A stretch of DNA of 64,000 nt from Frondihabitans australicus (GCF_003634555.1 NZ_RBKS01000001.1:2728001-2792000), one strand, 5' to 3'; positions 31,663-42,405 are shown, counted from the first letter of the stretch. Numbers and translations: made by a program. The notes: generated by a model not told the origin, from the sequence alone.

Positions 31663-32295
31663 CTACTTGGTCTCGTCGTCCTTGGGCGCCTCGGTGGTCG
31701 CCTCGATGATCGTCTCGTCCGACGCGGTGAGGTCGTCAGCCGACTCCGACTCGAGCTCGGCGGTCGTCTCGGGGGTCTCGTCGCTGTCGACGGGAGCCTC
31801 GGTCGTGGCCTCGATGATCGCCTCGTCGGAGGTGGTCAGCTCGTCGGCGGGCTCCTCCAGGAGGGCCTCGGTGGTCGCGGGGACCTCGGCCTTGGCGGCC
31901 TTGGTCGACGTCGACGACTTCTTCGCCTTCGGGGTGACGGGCTCGAGCACGAGCTCGATCTGCACCATGGAGGCGTTGTCGCCCTTGCGGAAGCCGAGCT
32001 TGGTGATGCGTGTGTAGCCGCCCTCACGGAGCTCGAGCAGCGGCGCGACCTCCGAGAACAGGATGTGGGTGGTCTCCTTGTTGCGGAGGATGCTCATCAC
32101 GCGACGGCGCGAGTGCAGGTCGCCGCGCTTGGCGAACGTCACGAGGCGCTCGGCGACGGGACGAAGGCGCTTGGCCTTCGTCTCGGTCGTCTTGATGCTC
32201 TTGTGCGTGAACAGCTGGCCCGCCATGTTGGCGAGGAGAAGGCGCTCGTGGGCCGGACCGCCGCCGAGGCGGGGACCCTTCGTGGGCTTGGGCAT
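31663..32295 (-). CDS. rplQ: 50S ribosomal protein L17 with long acidic C-terminal tail
   Basis: 210 residues; the conserved L17 core ([20 protein letters not shown] to [10 protein letters not shown]) ends near residue 128, close to the usual length of 120-130. The remaining 80 or so residues are Glu/Asp/Thr/Ser-rich and contain an internal duplication: a unit with [12 protein letters not shown] and a second with [12 protein letters not shown]. The tail is inferred to be disordered and to project from the large subunit near the peptide exit side, where L17 sits. Last gene of the rpoA transcript. Confidence 0.96.
   Translation of the reverse strand: MPKPTKGPRLGGGPAHERLLLANMAGQLFTHKSIKTTETKAKRLRPVAERLVTFAKRGDLHSRRRVMSILRNKETTHILFSEVAPLLELREGGYTRITKLGFRKGDNASMVQIELVLEPVTPKAKKSSTSTKAAKAEVPATTEALLEEPADELTTSDEAIIEATTEAPVDSDETPETTAELESESADDLTASDETIIEATTEAPKDDETK
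31680..31860 (-). repeat. Direct duplication inside the rplQ tail
   Basis: Two units, each coding for a segment with IIEATTEAP, in direct orientation about 115 bases apart (GCCTCGATGATCG is shared). It looks like an in-frame duplication of acidic tail sequence. Confidence 0.7.
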
Positions 32296-32343
32296 TGTCG
32301 TTTCCTAAGGTGTTGAGAAGTGTCGGACGGGGTGGGCGATCGC

Positions 32344-33336
32344 CTAGTTGGCGTCGTCCTCCTCGTAGCCGGAGTAGAAGTGGGCGCCGTCGAAGCCGGG
32401 CACGGTGTCCTTGAGGGAGAGGCCGAGCTCGACGAGCTTGTCCTTCACCTCGTCGACCGACTTCTGACCGAAGTTGCGGATGTTCATCAGCTGGGTCTCG
32501 CTCAGAGCGACGAGCTCGGAGACCGTGTTGATGCCTTCGCGCTTGAGGCAGTTGTACGAGCGGACCGACAGGTCGAGGTCCTCGATCGGGGTCTGCAGCT
32601 CGCTCGAGAGGACGGCGTCGACCGGCGCGGGGCCGATCTCGATGCCCTCGGCCGCGGTGTTCAGCTCGCGGGCGAGACCGAACAGCTCGGTGAGCGTGCG
32701 GCCCGCCGAGGCGATCGCGTCGCGCGGCGAGATGGCCGGCTTCGTCTCGACGTCGACGACGAGGCGGTCGAAGTCGGTGCGCTCGCCGGCACGGGTGGCC
32801 TCGACGCGGTAGGTGACCTTGAGCACGGGCGAGTAGATCGAGTCGATCGGGATCTGCCCGGCCTCGGAGAACTCCGAGCGGTTCTGCACTGCCGAGACGT
32901 AGCCGCGGCCACGCTCGATGGTGAGCTCGAGCTCGAACTTCGCCTTGTCGTTGAGGGTCGCGATGACCAGCTCGGGGTTGTGCACCTCGACGCCGGCGGG
33001 GACCGAGATGTCGGCGGCGGTGACCTGACCGGCGCCCTGCTTGCGCAGATAGGCGGTGATCGGCTCGTCGTGCTCGCTCGAGACCACGAGGCTCTTGATG
33101 TTCAGGATGACCTCGGTGACGTCCTCCTTGACACCGGGGACCGTCGTGAATTCGTGGAGGACACCGTCGATGCGGATGCTGGTGACAGCGGCGCCGGGAA
33201 TCGAGGAGAGGAGGGTGCGACGCATCGAGTTGCCGAGCGTGTAGCCGAAGCCGGGCTCGAGGGGCTCGATCACGAAGCGGGAGCGGAACTCCGAGATGTT
33301 CTCCTCGGTGAGAGTGGGGCGCTGTGCAATGAGCAC
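32344..33336 (-). CDS. rpoA: DNA-directed RNA polymerase subunit alpha
   Basis: 330 residues. N-terminal domain with [32 protein letters not shown], linker, and the C-terminal domain with [23 protein letters not shown], which contacts UP elements and activators. A short acidic end follows. The gene is preceded by a 184-base gap with a strong hairpin in the place where rpsD stands in many Actinobacteria. Confidence 0.98.
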   Translation of the reverse strand: MLIAQRPTLTEENISEFRSRFVIEPLEPGFGYTLGNSMRRTLLSSIPGAAVTSIRIDGVLHEFTTVPGVKEDVTEVILNIKSLVVSSEHDEPITAYLRKQGAGQVTAADISVPAGVEVHNPELVIATLNDKAKFELELTIERGRGYVSAVQNRSEFSEAGQIPIDSIYSPVLKVTYRVEATRAGERTDFDRLVVDVETKPAISPRDAIASAGRTLTELFGLARELNTAAEGIEIGPAPVDAVLSSELQTPIEDLDLSVRSYNCLKREGINTVSELVALSETQLMNIRNFGQKSVDEVKDKLVELGLSLKDTVPGFDGAHFYSGYEEDDAN

Positions 33337-33467
33337 TGTGGATTCCTTTCGGCGAAGAGTCCGCTATATGACTCTTGGCGGTACGACTGGTGGCTGGCAG
33401 TCGGTCTGTTGAGTTGTGCCTGGGGGCCGAGACGGAGTCGTCGCGACGTGCGGAAAACGCGCTGAAC

Positions 33468-33510
33468 GCCGCGACCCCCGGACGGCCTCTCGGCAGTCCG
33501 GGGACGCGGC
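33468..33510 (-). terminator. Hairpin in the rpsK-rpoA gap
   Basis: Arms GCCGCG plus CCCCGGAC pair with GTCCGGGG plus CGCGGC around a 12-base loop, with one small internal loop. It begins 10 bases past the rpsK stop. There is no adjacent U tract (TTTT lies about 9 bases on), so it may act as an attenuator or processing site rather than a full terminator. Confidence 0.5.
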
Positions 33511-33520
33511 GATGTGCGAA

Positions 33521-33919
33521 CTAGACGCGGCGACGCTTCGGCGGGCGGCACCCGTTGTGCGCCTGCGGGGTGACGTCGTTGATCGAGCCCACCTCGAGGC
33601 CGGCGGCCTGGAGCGAGCGGATCGCGGTCTCGCGGCCCGAGCCCGGGCCCTTCACGAACACGTCGACCTTCTTCACGCCGTGCTCCTGCGCCTGGCGGGC
33701 GGCCGACTCGGCGGCGAGCTGCGCGGCGAACGGGGTCGACTTGCGCGAGCCCTTGAAGCCGACGGCGCCGGACGAAGCCCAGCTGAGCACGGCACCCGAG
33801 GGGTCCGTGATCGAGACGATCGTGTTGTTGAACGTCGACTTGATGTGGGCCTGGCCCACGGCGACGTTCTTCTTCTCTTTGCGGCGGGGCTTGCGCGCGG
33901 CCGTCTTCGGTGCTGCCAT
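33521..33919 (-). CDS. rpsK: 30S ribosomal protein S11
   Basis: 132 residues. [27 protein letters not shown] and the C-terminal [11 protein letters not shown] are diagnostic. It lines the platform near the Shine-Dalgarno helix. Follows rpsM by 39 bases; rpsD, often next, is absent. Confidence 0.98.
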   Translation of the reverse strand: MAAPKTAARKPRRKEKKNVAVGQAHIKSTFNNTIVSITDPSGAVLSWASSGAVGFKGSRKSTPFAAQLAAESAARQAQEHGVKKVDVFVKGPGSGRETAIRSLQAAGLEVGSINDVTPQAHNGCRPPKRRRV

Positions 33920-33958
33920 TTTCTTCTCCTACAACCTGAGCTGGTCGGGGGGCCCGGC

Positions 33959-34333
33959 CTAGCGAGCCTTCTTCTTGCCGGCGACCGTGCGCTTCGGGCC
34001 CTTGCGGGTGCGAGCGTTGGTCTTGGTGCGCTGGCCGCGGACGGGCAGGCCACGACGGTGGCGGATGCCCTCGTAGGAGCCGATCTCGACCTTGCGGCGG
34101 ATGTCGGCGGCCACCTCGCGGCGGAGGTCGCCCTCGACCTTGAAGTTGCCTTCGATGTAGTCGCGGAGGGCAACGAGCTGGTCGTCGGTGAGGTCCTTGA
34201 CGCGGATGTTGCCGTCGATCGAGGTCTCTTTGAGGGTGGTCAGGGCGCGGGTGCGGCCGACTCCGTAGATGTAGGTCAGTGCGACCTCCACGCGCTTGTC
34301 GCGCGGGATGTCAACGCCTGCTAGACGTGCCAT
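33959..34333 (-). CDS. rpsM: 30S ribosomal protein S13
   Basis: 124 residues. [25 protein letters not shown] at the start and [26 protein letters not shown] at the end. It forms bridges between the subunits from the head of the 30S particle. Preceded by a 157-base gap with two hairpins that separates it from rpmJ. Confidence 0.98.
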   Translation of the reverse strand: MARLAGVDIPRDKRVEVALTYIYGVGRTRALTTLKETSIDGNIRVKDLTDDQLVALRDYIEGNFKVEGDLRREVAADIRRKVEIGSYEGIRHRRGLPVRGQRTKTNARTRKGPKRTVAGKKKAR

Positions 34334-34380
34334 GGTGGCTTCTCCTTGAGAGATGGTGGAGGTGTGTCACAGCATCGGTG

Positions 34381-34444
34381 CCGGGGCCTCCGCCCCGGGT
34401 GTCCCCGCAGGATCCGAGCCCACTCGTGGTCTCGGCTCCTGCGG
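34381..34444 (-). other. Paired hairpins in the rpmJ-rpsM gap
   Basis: Two adjacent inverted repeats: CCGGGGC/GCCCCGG (34381-34398), and a 14-bp arm pair (34405-34418 and 34431-34444, CCGCAGGATCCGAG against its complement with one mismatch) with a small inner CCAC/GTGG stem. The longer arms each contain the octamer that recurs across the window (see findings). No U tract follows, so RNA processing or attenuation is more likely than termination. Confidence 0.55.
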
Positions 34445-34490
34445 TTCTGATGCTGCTTGGAGGTGTTGCTGGTGGTGCTGGGCTCTGCGA

Positions 34491-34607
34491 CTAACCCTGG
34501 CGCTGCTTGTGGCGCGGGTTGCTGTTGCAGATGACCATGACGCGACCGTTGCGGCGAATCACCTTGCAGTGCTCGCAGATGCGCTTGACGCTGGGCTGAA
34601 CCTTCAT
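34491..34607 (-). CDS. rpmJ: 50S ribosomal protein L36 (zinc-binding form)
   Basis: 38 residues, [20 protein letters not shown] and on to NPRHKQRQG. Cysteines 11, 14 and 27 with histidine 33 form the zinc ribbon, so this is the C+ form. It stabilises 23S rRNA near the factor-binding side. It lies between infA and rpsM, the standard order; the stop is TAG at 34491. Confidence 0.96.
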   Translation of the reverse strand: MKVQPSVKRICEHCKVIRRNGRVMVICNSNPRHKQRQG

Positions 34608-34636
34608 GTTGTTTCTTTCTGACTCGCTGGCCTCGT

Positions 34637-34656
34637 GCCCCACGGGTGCGTGGGGC
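34637..34656 (-). other. Small hairpin in the infA-rpmJ gap
   Basis: GCCCCAC/GTGGGGC with a six-base loop in the 89-base gap. Position suggests an mRNA structural element between cistrons. Confidence 0.4.
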
Positions 34657-34696
34657 CGTTCCTTTCCAGCACGGGGACTCCGCTTGCGCGAAGGAC

Positions 34697-34918
34697 CTAC
34701 TTGTATCGGTAGACGATCCGGCCGCGGGTCAGGTCGTAGGGGCTGAGTTCGACGATCACCCGGTCTTCGGGCAGGATGCGGATGTAGTGCTGACGCATCT
34801 TGCCGGAGATGTGGGCGAGAACCTTGTGACCGTTGCTCAGCTCAACGCGAAACATCGCGTTGGGCAGTGCTTCGACCACCGACCCTTCGATTTCGATGAC
34901 ACCGTCTTTTTTGGCCAT
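34697..34918 (-). CDS. infA: Translation initiation factor IF-1
   Basis: 73 residues, single OB fold: [41 protein letters not shown] is fully typical ([15 protein letters not shown] follows). It binds the A site during initiation. First gene of infA-rpmJ-rpsM-rpsK, with a promoter candidate about 160 bases upstream. Confidence 0.98.
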   Translation of the reverse strand: MAKKDGVIEIEGSVVEALPNAMFRVELSNGHKVLAHISGKMRQHYIRILPEDRVIVELSPYDLTRGRIVYRYK

Positions 34919-35077
34919 AGCCTCACTGTCGCTTGGTTTGTCGTTCTACCGGCACAGAGTGAACGTGCTGGTCTTGCGGGGAGCGGTGCCGCGACGATCA
35001 GTGCCTTCCCGGAAAAGGGAGGGTGCCGATCGGCCGACGCGCGCACGCTGAAAAGCGGCGCAGAACACCAAGGGTCG

Positions 35078-35107
35078 ATCTTATGCGATTGCGCTATGGT
35101 TTGCCAA
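35078..35107 (-). promoter_or_regulatory. Putative infA operon promoter
   Basis: TTGGCA (35102-35107) and TAAGAT (35078-35083) on the minus strand, 18 bases apart, in the 263-base gap between divergent infA and the LCP gene. The implied leader is about 150 bases. The rest of the gap shows no other gene. Confidence 0.55.
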
Positions 35108-35181
35108 CCCGCCAGGTCAACCCGACACGCCGCGATCCCTCCGAGTCGTGTCCAGGGTCACCACGACGAAAAGGGAGCCCC

Positions 35182-36549
35182 GTGCCCGGAGAACGTTCGA
35201 GCCGTCGCCGCGACGCCGCATCCACCCTCGCCCGCCACGGCCGACTGCGCCGCCGCGGCCCCGTCCGCTTCGCCGCGCTCATCGCCGGCGTGGCCGTCGC
35301 GTGCCTCGTGGTCAGCGGCGCGAGCGTCGCCGCGTACGCCGTCGTGAACGTGAAATCCCAGGTCAAGACCGTGTCGATCGGGGCGAAGGACGACAAGATC
35401 GCCCAGAAGACCTCGATCACGGCCATCAAGGGCGGCGCCAACATCCTGCTGGTCGGCAGCGACACCCGGCAGGGCCAGACGCAGGCCGAGGCGGGGCAGG
35501 ATTCGGGCAGTCGCAACGACGTGACGATCCTCATCCACATCTCCGCCGACCACACGCAGATGACCGCCGTCAGCATCCCCCGCGACACCATGGTCGACAT
35601 CCCGTCGTGCACCGGAAACGGGGGCGCGACATACCCTGCAGAGACCTACCAGCAATTTAACACCACTCTCGGAGAGGGCCTCGGCTGCACCGTCGCGACC
35701 GTCGAGTCGATGACCGGTCTGACCATCCCCTACGCCGCCGAGATCACGTTCGACGGCGTCATCGAGATGTCGAACGCCCTAGGGGGCGTCAGCGTCTGCA
35801 TCGCCTCCCCCATCGACGACACCGACTCCGGCCTCGTCCTCTCGGCCGGCACGCACACGCTCCAGGGCCTCCAGGCCTTGCAGTTCCTCCGCACGCGCCA
35901 CGGCGTCGGCGACGGCTCCGACCTGGCGCGCATCTCGTCGCAGCAGGTGTTCCTCTCCGCCATGATGCGGAAGATCGTGTCGGCCGGCACACTGTCGAGC
36001 CCGCTCAAGCTCTACGGGCTCGCCTCCGCGGCCACGAAGAACATGACGCTGTCCACCAGCCTCGCGAATACGACGACCATGGTCGAGCTCGGCCTGGCCC
36101 TGAAGGACATCAACCTGTCGAACGTGCTCTTCGTGCAGTATCCGACGACGACGGACCCGCAGAACACCAACCGCGTGATCCCTGACGAGGCCGACGCCAC
36201 GATCCTCAACACCGACCTCAAGAACGACATCAAGTTCACGCTCGGCGCCGACAGTCTCGGTCGGGCGTCGGAGGCGGAGGGCGGCTCGTCGTCGACGGGC
36301 TCGTCGTCAACGGGCTCGACGTCGACGGGTTCGACCTCGACGGGATCCTCCACGTCGACCGGCTCGTCGTCGACCTCGACCGGCTCGTCGTCGACCTCCA
36401 CCGGCTCGTCGTCGACCTCCACCGGCAGCACGGGCACGAGCGGCGGCACGGCCACCTCGACGCCCACGTCGAGCAGCACGTCGACCCTGCCGTCGACGAT
36501 CACCGGTCAGGCTGCGAGCCAGCAGACCTGCTCAGCCGGCAACGGATGA
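35182..36549 (+). CDS. LytR-CpsA-Psr (LCP) family glycopolymer transferase
   Basis: 455 residues from a GTG preceded by AAGGGAG at 5 bases; this decides the start against the longer open frame from 35023. One N-terminal helix (about residues 30-52), then the LCP domain with LLVGSDTRQG, SRNDVTILIHI and VSIPRDTMVDIP, the arginine and aspartate residues that hold the polyprenyl diphosphate. These enzymes attach teichoic acid or other glycopolymers to peptidoglycan outside the membrane. The last 110 residues are an unusual Ser/Thr/Gly repeat tail. It interrupts the usual map-infA order and runs against the surrounding operons. Confidence 0.92.
   Translation: MPGERSSRRRDAASTLARHGRLRRRGPVRFAALIAGVAVACLVVSGASVAAYAVVNVKSQVKTVSIGAKDDKIAQKTSITAIKGGANILLVGSDTRQGQTQAEAGQDSGSRNDVTILIHISADHTQMTAVSIPRDTMVDIPSCTGNGGATYPAETYQQFNTTLGEGLGCTVATVESMTGLTIPYAAEITFDGVIEMSNALGGVSVCIASPIDDTDSGLVLSAGTHTLQGLQALQFLRTRHGVGDGSDLARISSQQVFLSAMMRKIVSAGTLSSPLKLYGLASAATKNMTLSTSLANTTTMVELGLALKDINLSNVLFVQYPTTTDPQNTNRVIPDEADATILNTDLKNDIKFTLGADSLGRASEAEGGSSSTGSSSTGSTSTGSTSTGSSTSTGSSSTSTGSSSTSTGSSSTSTGSTGTSGGTATSTPTSSSTSTLPSTITGQAASQQTCSAGNG
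36284..36430 (+). repeat. Tandem coding repeat in the LCP gene (Ser/Thr/Gly units)
   Basis: Units of 15-21 bases such as GGCTCGTCGTCGACCTCGAC are repeated seven or more times, coding for SSTG, TSTG and SSTSTG units. Three successive 21-base units near 36361-36423 are almost identical, so the length may vary between strains. Confidence 0.85.
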
Positions 36550-36599
36550 CCGGGTCGGTCGTCGTCGTGACCGGGCGGTCTTCGTGACCGGGCGGGCGG

Positions 36600-37433
36600 T
36601 CAGCCCAGCGGCACCGGCGTGATGCCGAGGGGTGCGAGCCCCGAGGCTCCGCCGTCGGCCGCGGTGAGCACCCAGATCCCGCCCGCGTGCACCGCGACCG
36701 AGTGCTCCCAGTGCGCGGAGTCCGAGCCGTCGGTCGTCGTGACCGTCCACTCGTCGTCCTGCGTGAAGGTCTCGATGCCGCCGGCGGTGATCATCGGCTC
36801 GATGGCGACGACGAGGCCCGGCTTCACGGCGGGGCCGTTGCCGCGGACGCGGTAGTTGAAGACGGGGGGCTCCTCGTGCATGTCGCGGCCGATGCCGTGA
36901 CCGACGTAGTCCTCGAGGATCCCGTAGTCGCCCTGCGACTCGATGTACTCCTCGATCGCCTCACCCACCTGGTTCAGGTGGCGAGCCGACGCCAGGGCCG
37001 CGATCCCGTGCCAGAGCGACTGCTCGGTCACCTCGTTCAGGCGGGTGCGCGACGCGACGAGCGCAGGATCCTGCGAACCGGGCACCACGAACGTGCGCGC
37101 GCTGTCGCCGTTCCACCCCTGGTACTGCGCGCCGGAGTCGATCGACACGATGTCGCCGGCGACGAGCACTCGGTCGCCGGGGATCCCGTGCACGACGTCG
37201 CTGTTCACCGAGGCGCACACGGTGTGGCGGTAGCCCGGCACCAGCTTGAAGTTGGGCTCGCCCCCGCCCTCGACGATGGCGCGCTCGGCGAGAGCGTCGA
37301 GCTCGCCCGTCGTGACGCCCGGACGGATGGCCGCTGCGGCCGCATCGAGCGAGGCGGCCGTGAGCAGCCCGGGCGCGACCATGCGCCGCATCTCGTCGGC
37401 GGTCTTGTAGATCCCTGGCTTCCGGAACGCCAT
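36600..37433 (-). CDS. map: Methionine aminopeptidase type I
   Basis: 277 residues. The pita-bread fold metal ligands are visible in IDSGAQYQGWNGDSARTFVV (two Asp), GHGIGRDMHEEPP (His), AIEPMIT (Glu) and the final WEHSVAV (Glu). It removes the initiator methionine from new proteins. It follows adk by 17 bases, continuing secY-adk-map. Confidence 0.97.
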   Translation of the reverse strand: MAFRKPGIYKTADEMRRMVAPGLLTAASLDAAAAAIRPGVTTGELDALAERAIVEGGGEPNFKLVPGYRHTVCASVNSDVVHGIPGDRVLVAGDIVSIDSGAQYQGWNGDSARTFVVPGSQDPALVASRTRLNEVTEQSLWHGIAALASARHLNQVGEAIEEYIESQGDYGILEDYVGHGIGRDMHEEPPVFNYRVRGNGPAVKPGLVVAIEPMITAGGIETFTQDDEWTVTTTDGSDSAHWEHSVAVHAGGIWVLTAADGGASGLAPLGITPVPLG

Positions 37434-37450
37434 GGCGCGCGTTCCGCGCG

Positions 37451-38055
37451 TCAGGCCGCGGCCGTCGGGCGGATGTCGCGCGACGCCAGAGCGGCGTCGA
37501 TGCGGTCGCCGACCTCGTCGATCGAGCCGAGGCCGTCGACCTCGAGCACGAGACCGCGCGAGGCGTACTCGTCGATCAGCGGGCCGGTCTCGCGCAGGTA
37601 GACGTCCTGGCGGTGGCGGATCGCGTCTTCGGTGTCGTCGCTGCGACCCTGCTCGACGGCGCGCTTCCGCAGTCTCTCCACGATCTCGTCGCGGTCGGCG
37701 ACGAGCTGCACCACGGCGGTGAGCGCCAGCCCGTGCGAATCGAGCAGTGTGTCGAGGAACGCCACCTGGTCGGCCGTACGCGGGTAGCCGTCGAGGAGGA
37801 ACCCGCCCTGGGCGTCGGGCTGCGCCAGGCGGTCCTGGATCAGCTCGTTCGTCAGGGAGTCGGGCACGTAGTCGCCGGCGTCGAGGATGGCCTTCACGCG
37901 AACGCCGAGGGGCGTCTCGTCGCGCACGTTGGCGCGGAAGATGTCGCCGGTGGAGATCGCGGGGATGCCGTAGGTCTCGGCGATCCGGACCGCCTGGGTG
38001 CCCTTGCCGGCACCGGGAGGACCGACGATGAGCAGGCGGGCGCCGTCGGGGTTGG

Positions 38056-38059
<4 letters not shown>
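37451..38059 (-). CDS. adk: Adenylate kinase (short LID form)
   Basis: 202 residues from the ATG at 38059, which overlaps the secY stop by 4 bases. P-loop [36 protein letters not shown] and the reduced LID segment [20 protein letters not shown] without zinc cysteines, as in other Actinobacteria. It keeps AMP, ADP and ATP in balance. Confidence 0.97.
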
Positions 38060-39378
<1,319 letters not shown>

Positions 39379-39411
39379 AATGGCCTCCCGGTATGAGGAT
39401 AGACGACTGAA

Positions 39412-39439
39412 GGGGCGGCTCTGATTCCAGAGCCGCCCC
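39412..39439 (-). terminator. Hairpin between rplO and secY
   Basis: GGGGCGGCTCTG/CAGAGCCGCCCC, 12 perfect pairs with an ATTC-type loop, 9 bases past the rplO stop. The following stretch is TTCAGTCGTCT, only weakly T-rich. It is placed as a partial terminator inside the spc operon. Confidence 0.6.
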
Positions 39440-39447
39440 AGCAGGTA

Positions 39448-40098
39448 TTACTTGGTGACGGTCCCGCCGGCCGCGACGATCTTCTCTTCGGCCGAAGAGG
39501 AGACCTTGTCGACGACGACGTTGAGCTTGACGGCGAGGTCGCCGTTGCCCAGGACCTTGACCTTCTCGTTCTTGCGAACGGCACCCTTGGCGACGAGGTC
39601 GCTCACGGTGACGTCGCCACCGCTCGGGTAGAGGTCGGCCAGCTTGTCGAGGTTCACGACCTGGTACTCGACGCGGAACGGGTTCTTGAACCCGCGCAGC
39701 TTCGGGGTGCGCATGTGCAGCGGCATCTGCCCACCCTCGAAGCCCACCTTGACCTGGTAGCGCGCCTTGGTGCCCTTGGTACCACGGCCCGCGGTCTTAC
39801 CCTTCGAGCCCTCACCACGACCCACGCGGGTCTTCGCCGTCTTGGCACCGGGAGCCGGACGGAGGTGGTGGACCTTCAGGACCTGCGGACGCGCGACGTC
39901 GTCGGACGAAGCGGACTTCGCCTTCGGAGCGGCCTTGGTGCTGGACGTGCTCGAAGCAGCGGCCTTCTCGGCAGCCGGCTTCTTGGCGGCGGCAGCCTTG
40001 GGGGCTGCGGCCTTGTCGGCGGCGGCCTTGGGGGCAGCAGCCTTCTTGGGAGCGGCCTTCGCGGGCTTCTCCTCGGGGGCGGCGTTCTCTTCAGCCAT
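39448..40098 (-). CDS. rplO: 50S ribosomal protein L15 with Lys/Ala-rich N-terminal extension
   Basis: 216 residues. The normal L15 starts at about residue 71 ([36 protein letters not shown]). Before it are about 70 residues of [12 protein letters not shown]-like sequence resembling histone H1 tails. No alternative start codon occurs between the extension and the core, and the ATG overlaps the rpmD stop (TAATG), so the extension appears real. It may bind rRNA or DNA non-specifically. Confidence 0.95.
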   Translation of the reverse strand: MAEENAAPEEKPAKAAPKKAAAPKAAADKAAAPKAAAAKKPAAEKAAASSTSSTKAAPKAKSASSDDVARPQVLKVHHLRPAPGAKTAKTRVGRGEGSKGKTAGRGTKGTKARYQVKVGFEGGQMPLHMRTPKLRGFKNPFRVEYQVVNLDKLADLYPSGGDVTVSDLVAKGAVRKNEKVKVLGNGDLAVKLNVVVDKVSSSAEEKIVAAGGTVTK

Positions 40099-40280
40099 TA
40101 GTCAATCTCCTCGACTTTGACGAGGTGAGCAACCGTCGAGACGTAGCCGCGGTTCTGCTTGTCGTCGGGGCGGACGACCGTCTGGCCGATCCGCTTGAGA
40201 CCCAAGCTGCGCAGCGTGTCACGCTGGTTCTGCTTCTCGCTGATTTTGGACTTGATCTGCGTCACGCGGAGCTGAGCCAT
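40098..40280 (-). CDS. rpmD: 50S ribosomal protein L30
   Basis: 60 residues, [19 protein letters not shown] to [11 protein letters not shown], with the L30 pattern [11 protein letters not shown]. Start and stop are coupled with rpsE (shared base at 40280) and rplO (TAATG). Confidence 0.96.
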   Translation of the reverse strand: MAQLRVTQIKSKISEKQNQRDTLRSLGLKRIGQTVVRPDDKQNRGYVSTVAHLVKVEEID

Positions 40281-40993
40281 CAGGCACCTGCCTTCTCGGT
40301 AGCGGCGGCACGCGCAGCTGCCTCGTCGCGGAGCAGACGCGCCGGGACGACCTGGTCGATGTCCAGGCCACGGCGAGCCGCGACGGCACGGGGCTCCTCG
40401 AGCTGCTTCAGCGCCTCGACGGTCGCGTGCACGATGTTGATCGTGTTCGACGAGCCGAGCGACTTGCTCAGGACGTCGTGGATGCCGGCGCACTCGAGCA
40501 CGGCACGCACCGGGCCACCGGCGATAACACCGGTACCGGCCGCGGCCGGACGCAGCAGGACGACGCCCGCGGCGGCCTCACCCTGGACGGGGTGCGGGAT
40601 CGTGTTCGCGATGCGGGGGACGCGGAAGAAGTTCTTCTTCGCCTCCTCGACACCCTTCGAGATGGCGGTCGGGACCTCGCGGGCCTTGCCGTAGCCGACG
40701 CCCACCAGACCGTTGCCGTCGCCGACGACCACGAGGGCGGTGAAGCTGAAGCGACGACCACCCTTCACGACCTTCGACACGCGGTTGATGGTCACGACGC
40801 GCTCGAGGAACTGGCTCTCGGTGCGGTTGTCGCGGCCACCGCGGCCCTGGCCGCGGTCACCACGGCCGCCGCGGCGCTCGCCACGACCGCCGCTGTTCTC
40901 GCGGTTGTTCGACTCGGAGCCGGCAGCGGTCTCCACGGGGCGCTCGACGACGGCCTCAGCCGTCTCGGGCGCCTTGTTCGTTGCATCGCTCAC
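40280..40993 (-). CDS. rpsE: 30S ribosomal protein S5 with RG-rich N-terminal extension
   Basis: 237 residues. The S5 core begins near residue 63 ([23 protein letters not shown]) and runs through [13 protein letters not shown] and [19 protein letters not shown]. Ahead of it lies a roughly 60-residue extension that is first acidic and then Gly/Arg-rich with RGG-type repeats. S5 lines the mRNA entry tunnel, so the tail could contact incoming mRNA. Overlaps rplR by 4 bases. Confidence 0.97.
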   Translation of the reverse strand: MSDATNKAPETAEAVVERPVETAAGSESNNRENSGGRGERRGGRGDRGQGRGGRDNRTESQFLERVVTINRVSKVVKGGRRFSFTALVVVGDGNGLVGVGYGKAREVPTAISKGVEEAKKNFFRVPRIANTIPHPVQGEAAAGVVLLRPAAAGTGVIAGGPVRAVLECAGIHDVLSKSLGSSNTINIVHATVEALKQLEEPRAVAARRGLDIDQVVPARLLRDEAAARAAATEKAGA

Positions 40994-41361
40994 AGGTTCA
41001 ACCCACCTTCCCGGGCGCCCTCGGCGATTGCCGCGACGCGACCGGCGTACTTGTTGCCACCGCGGTCGAAGACGACCGCGTCGATTCCGGCGGCCTTCGC
41101 GCGCTCGGCGACGAGCTCGCCGACCTTGCGGGCCTTGGCCGTCTTGTCACCGTCGAAGGTGCGGAGGTCGGCCTCGAGGGTCGACGCACTGGCAACGGTG
41201 TGGCCCTTGCTGTCGTCGACGACCTGCACGAACACGTGGCGGGCCGAACGGTTGACGACGAGACGGGGGCGCTCTTCGGTGCCCACGATCTTCTTGCGCA
41301 GGCGAGTGTGACGGCGGCTGGTAGCGGCCGACTTGCTCTTACCTCTGGTTCCGAGACCCAT
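40990..41361 (-). CDS. rplR: 50S ribosomal protein L18
   Basis: 123 residues. [34 protein letters not shown] and the C-terminal [24 protein letters not shown] are L18 signatures. It carries 5S rRNA into the central protuberance with L5. Two bases after rplF. Confidence 0.98.
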   Translation of the reverse strand: MGLGTRGKSKSAATSRRHTRLRKKIVGTEERPRLVVNRSARHVFVQVVDDSKGHTVASASTLEADLRTFDGDKTAKARKVGELVAERAKAAGIDAVVFDRGGNKYAGRVAAIAEGAREGGLNL

Positions 41362-41363
41362 GA

Positions 41364-41900
41364 TTACTTACCTGACTTTCCGGCCTTGCGACGAACGACC
41401 TCGCCGGCGTAGCGGACGCCCTTGCCCTTGTAGGGCTCGGGCTTGCGCAGCTTGCGGATGTTCGCGGCGACCTCGCCCACGGCCTGCTTGTCGATGCCGG
41501 AGACGGTGAGCTTGTTGTTGCCCTCGACCGTGAAGCTGATGCCCTGGGGCGGCTCGACGGTGATCGGGTGCGAGTAGCCGAGGGCGAACTCGACGTTCTG
41601 GCCCTTGGCCTGCACGCGGTAACCGGTGCCGACGATCTCGAGGCCCTTGGAATAGCCCTCGGTGACGCCGATGATCTGATTCGCGATCAGGGTGCGGGTG
41701 AGGCCGTGCAGCGAACGCGACTCGCGCTCGTCGTCGGGACGGGTCACCAGCACGGTACCCTCCTCGACCTTGGCCTCGATGGGGCTGGCGATGACGAGCG
41801 AGAGCTCACCCTTCGGGCCCTTGACAGAGACGGCCTGGCCGTCGATCTTCACGTCGACCCCGGCAGGGATCGAGATGGGAAGTCGTCCGATTCGTGACAT
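41364..41900 (-). CDS. rplF: 50S ribosomal protein L6
   Basis: 178 residues, two L6 domains, with [20 protein letters not shown] at the start and [25 protein letters not shown] at the end. It sits near the sarcin-ricin loop. Six bases downstream of rpsH. Confidence 0.98.
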   Translation of the reverse strand: MSRIGRLPISIPAGVDVKIDGQAVSVKGPKGELSLVIASPIEAKVEEGTVLVTRPDDERESRSLHGLTRTLIANQIIGVTEGYSKGLEIVGTGYRVQAKGQNVEFALGYSHPITVEPPQGISFTVEGNNKLTVSGIDKQAVGEVAANIRKLRKPEPYKGKGVRYAGEVVRRKAGKSGK

Positions 41901-41906
41901 TGCGGG

Positions 41907-42305
41907 TCACCACACGTAGGCGAGGACTTCCCCACCCACGCCCTTCTGCTCGGCCTCGCGGTCGGTGAGAAGACCGGAGGAAGTCGAAAGGATGGCCACG
42001 CCGAGCCCGCCGAGGACCTGAGGGATCTCGGTCGACTTCGCGTAGACGCGGAGGCCGGGCTTCGACACGCGCTTGATGCCCACGAAGGAGCGCTCACGTG
42101 CGGGGCCGTACTTGAGGTCGATGGTCAGGGTCTGGCCCACGCGGGCGTCCTCGACCTTCCAGGCCTCGATGAAACCCTCGCGCTTGAGGATCTCGGCGAT
42201 GTGTGACTTGAGCTTCGAGCTCGGCAGCGACACGGTGTCGTGGTATGCCGAGTTCGCGTTGCGCAGTCTGGTCAGCAGGTCTGCGACCGGATCTGTCATC
42301 GTCAT
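41907..42305 (-). CDS. rpsH: 30S ribosomal protein S8
   Basis: 132 residues. [20 protein letters not shown] and the C-terminal [26 protein letters not shown] are typical. It binds the central 16S domain and in other bacteria represses its own operon by binding mRNA. Preceded by a 141-base gap in which the usual rpsZ is missing. Confidence 0.98.
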   Translation of the reverse strand: MTMTDPVADLLTRLRNANSAYHDTVSLPSSKLKSHIAEILKREGFIEAWKVEDARVGQTLTIDLKYGPARERSFVGIKRVSKPGLRVYAKSTEIPQVLGGLGVAILSTSSGLLTDREAEQKGVGGEVLAYVW

Positions 42306-42405
42306 GCGATTGGTTCTCTTTCTCGTGCGGTTTCGACTTCCGGTCCACCGGGAGCCGACCTACTCGATCGGCGGCTCGGAGCGGTTCTCCGGGCACTCAT
42401 GGTTC

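Noticed and set aside
36284-36430. Regular short repeats that could suggest a CRISPR array
   Set aside because: Units of 15-21 bases without unique spacers, inside a coding frame for Ser/Thr/Gly repeats, and no cas genes.
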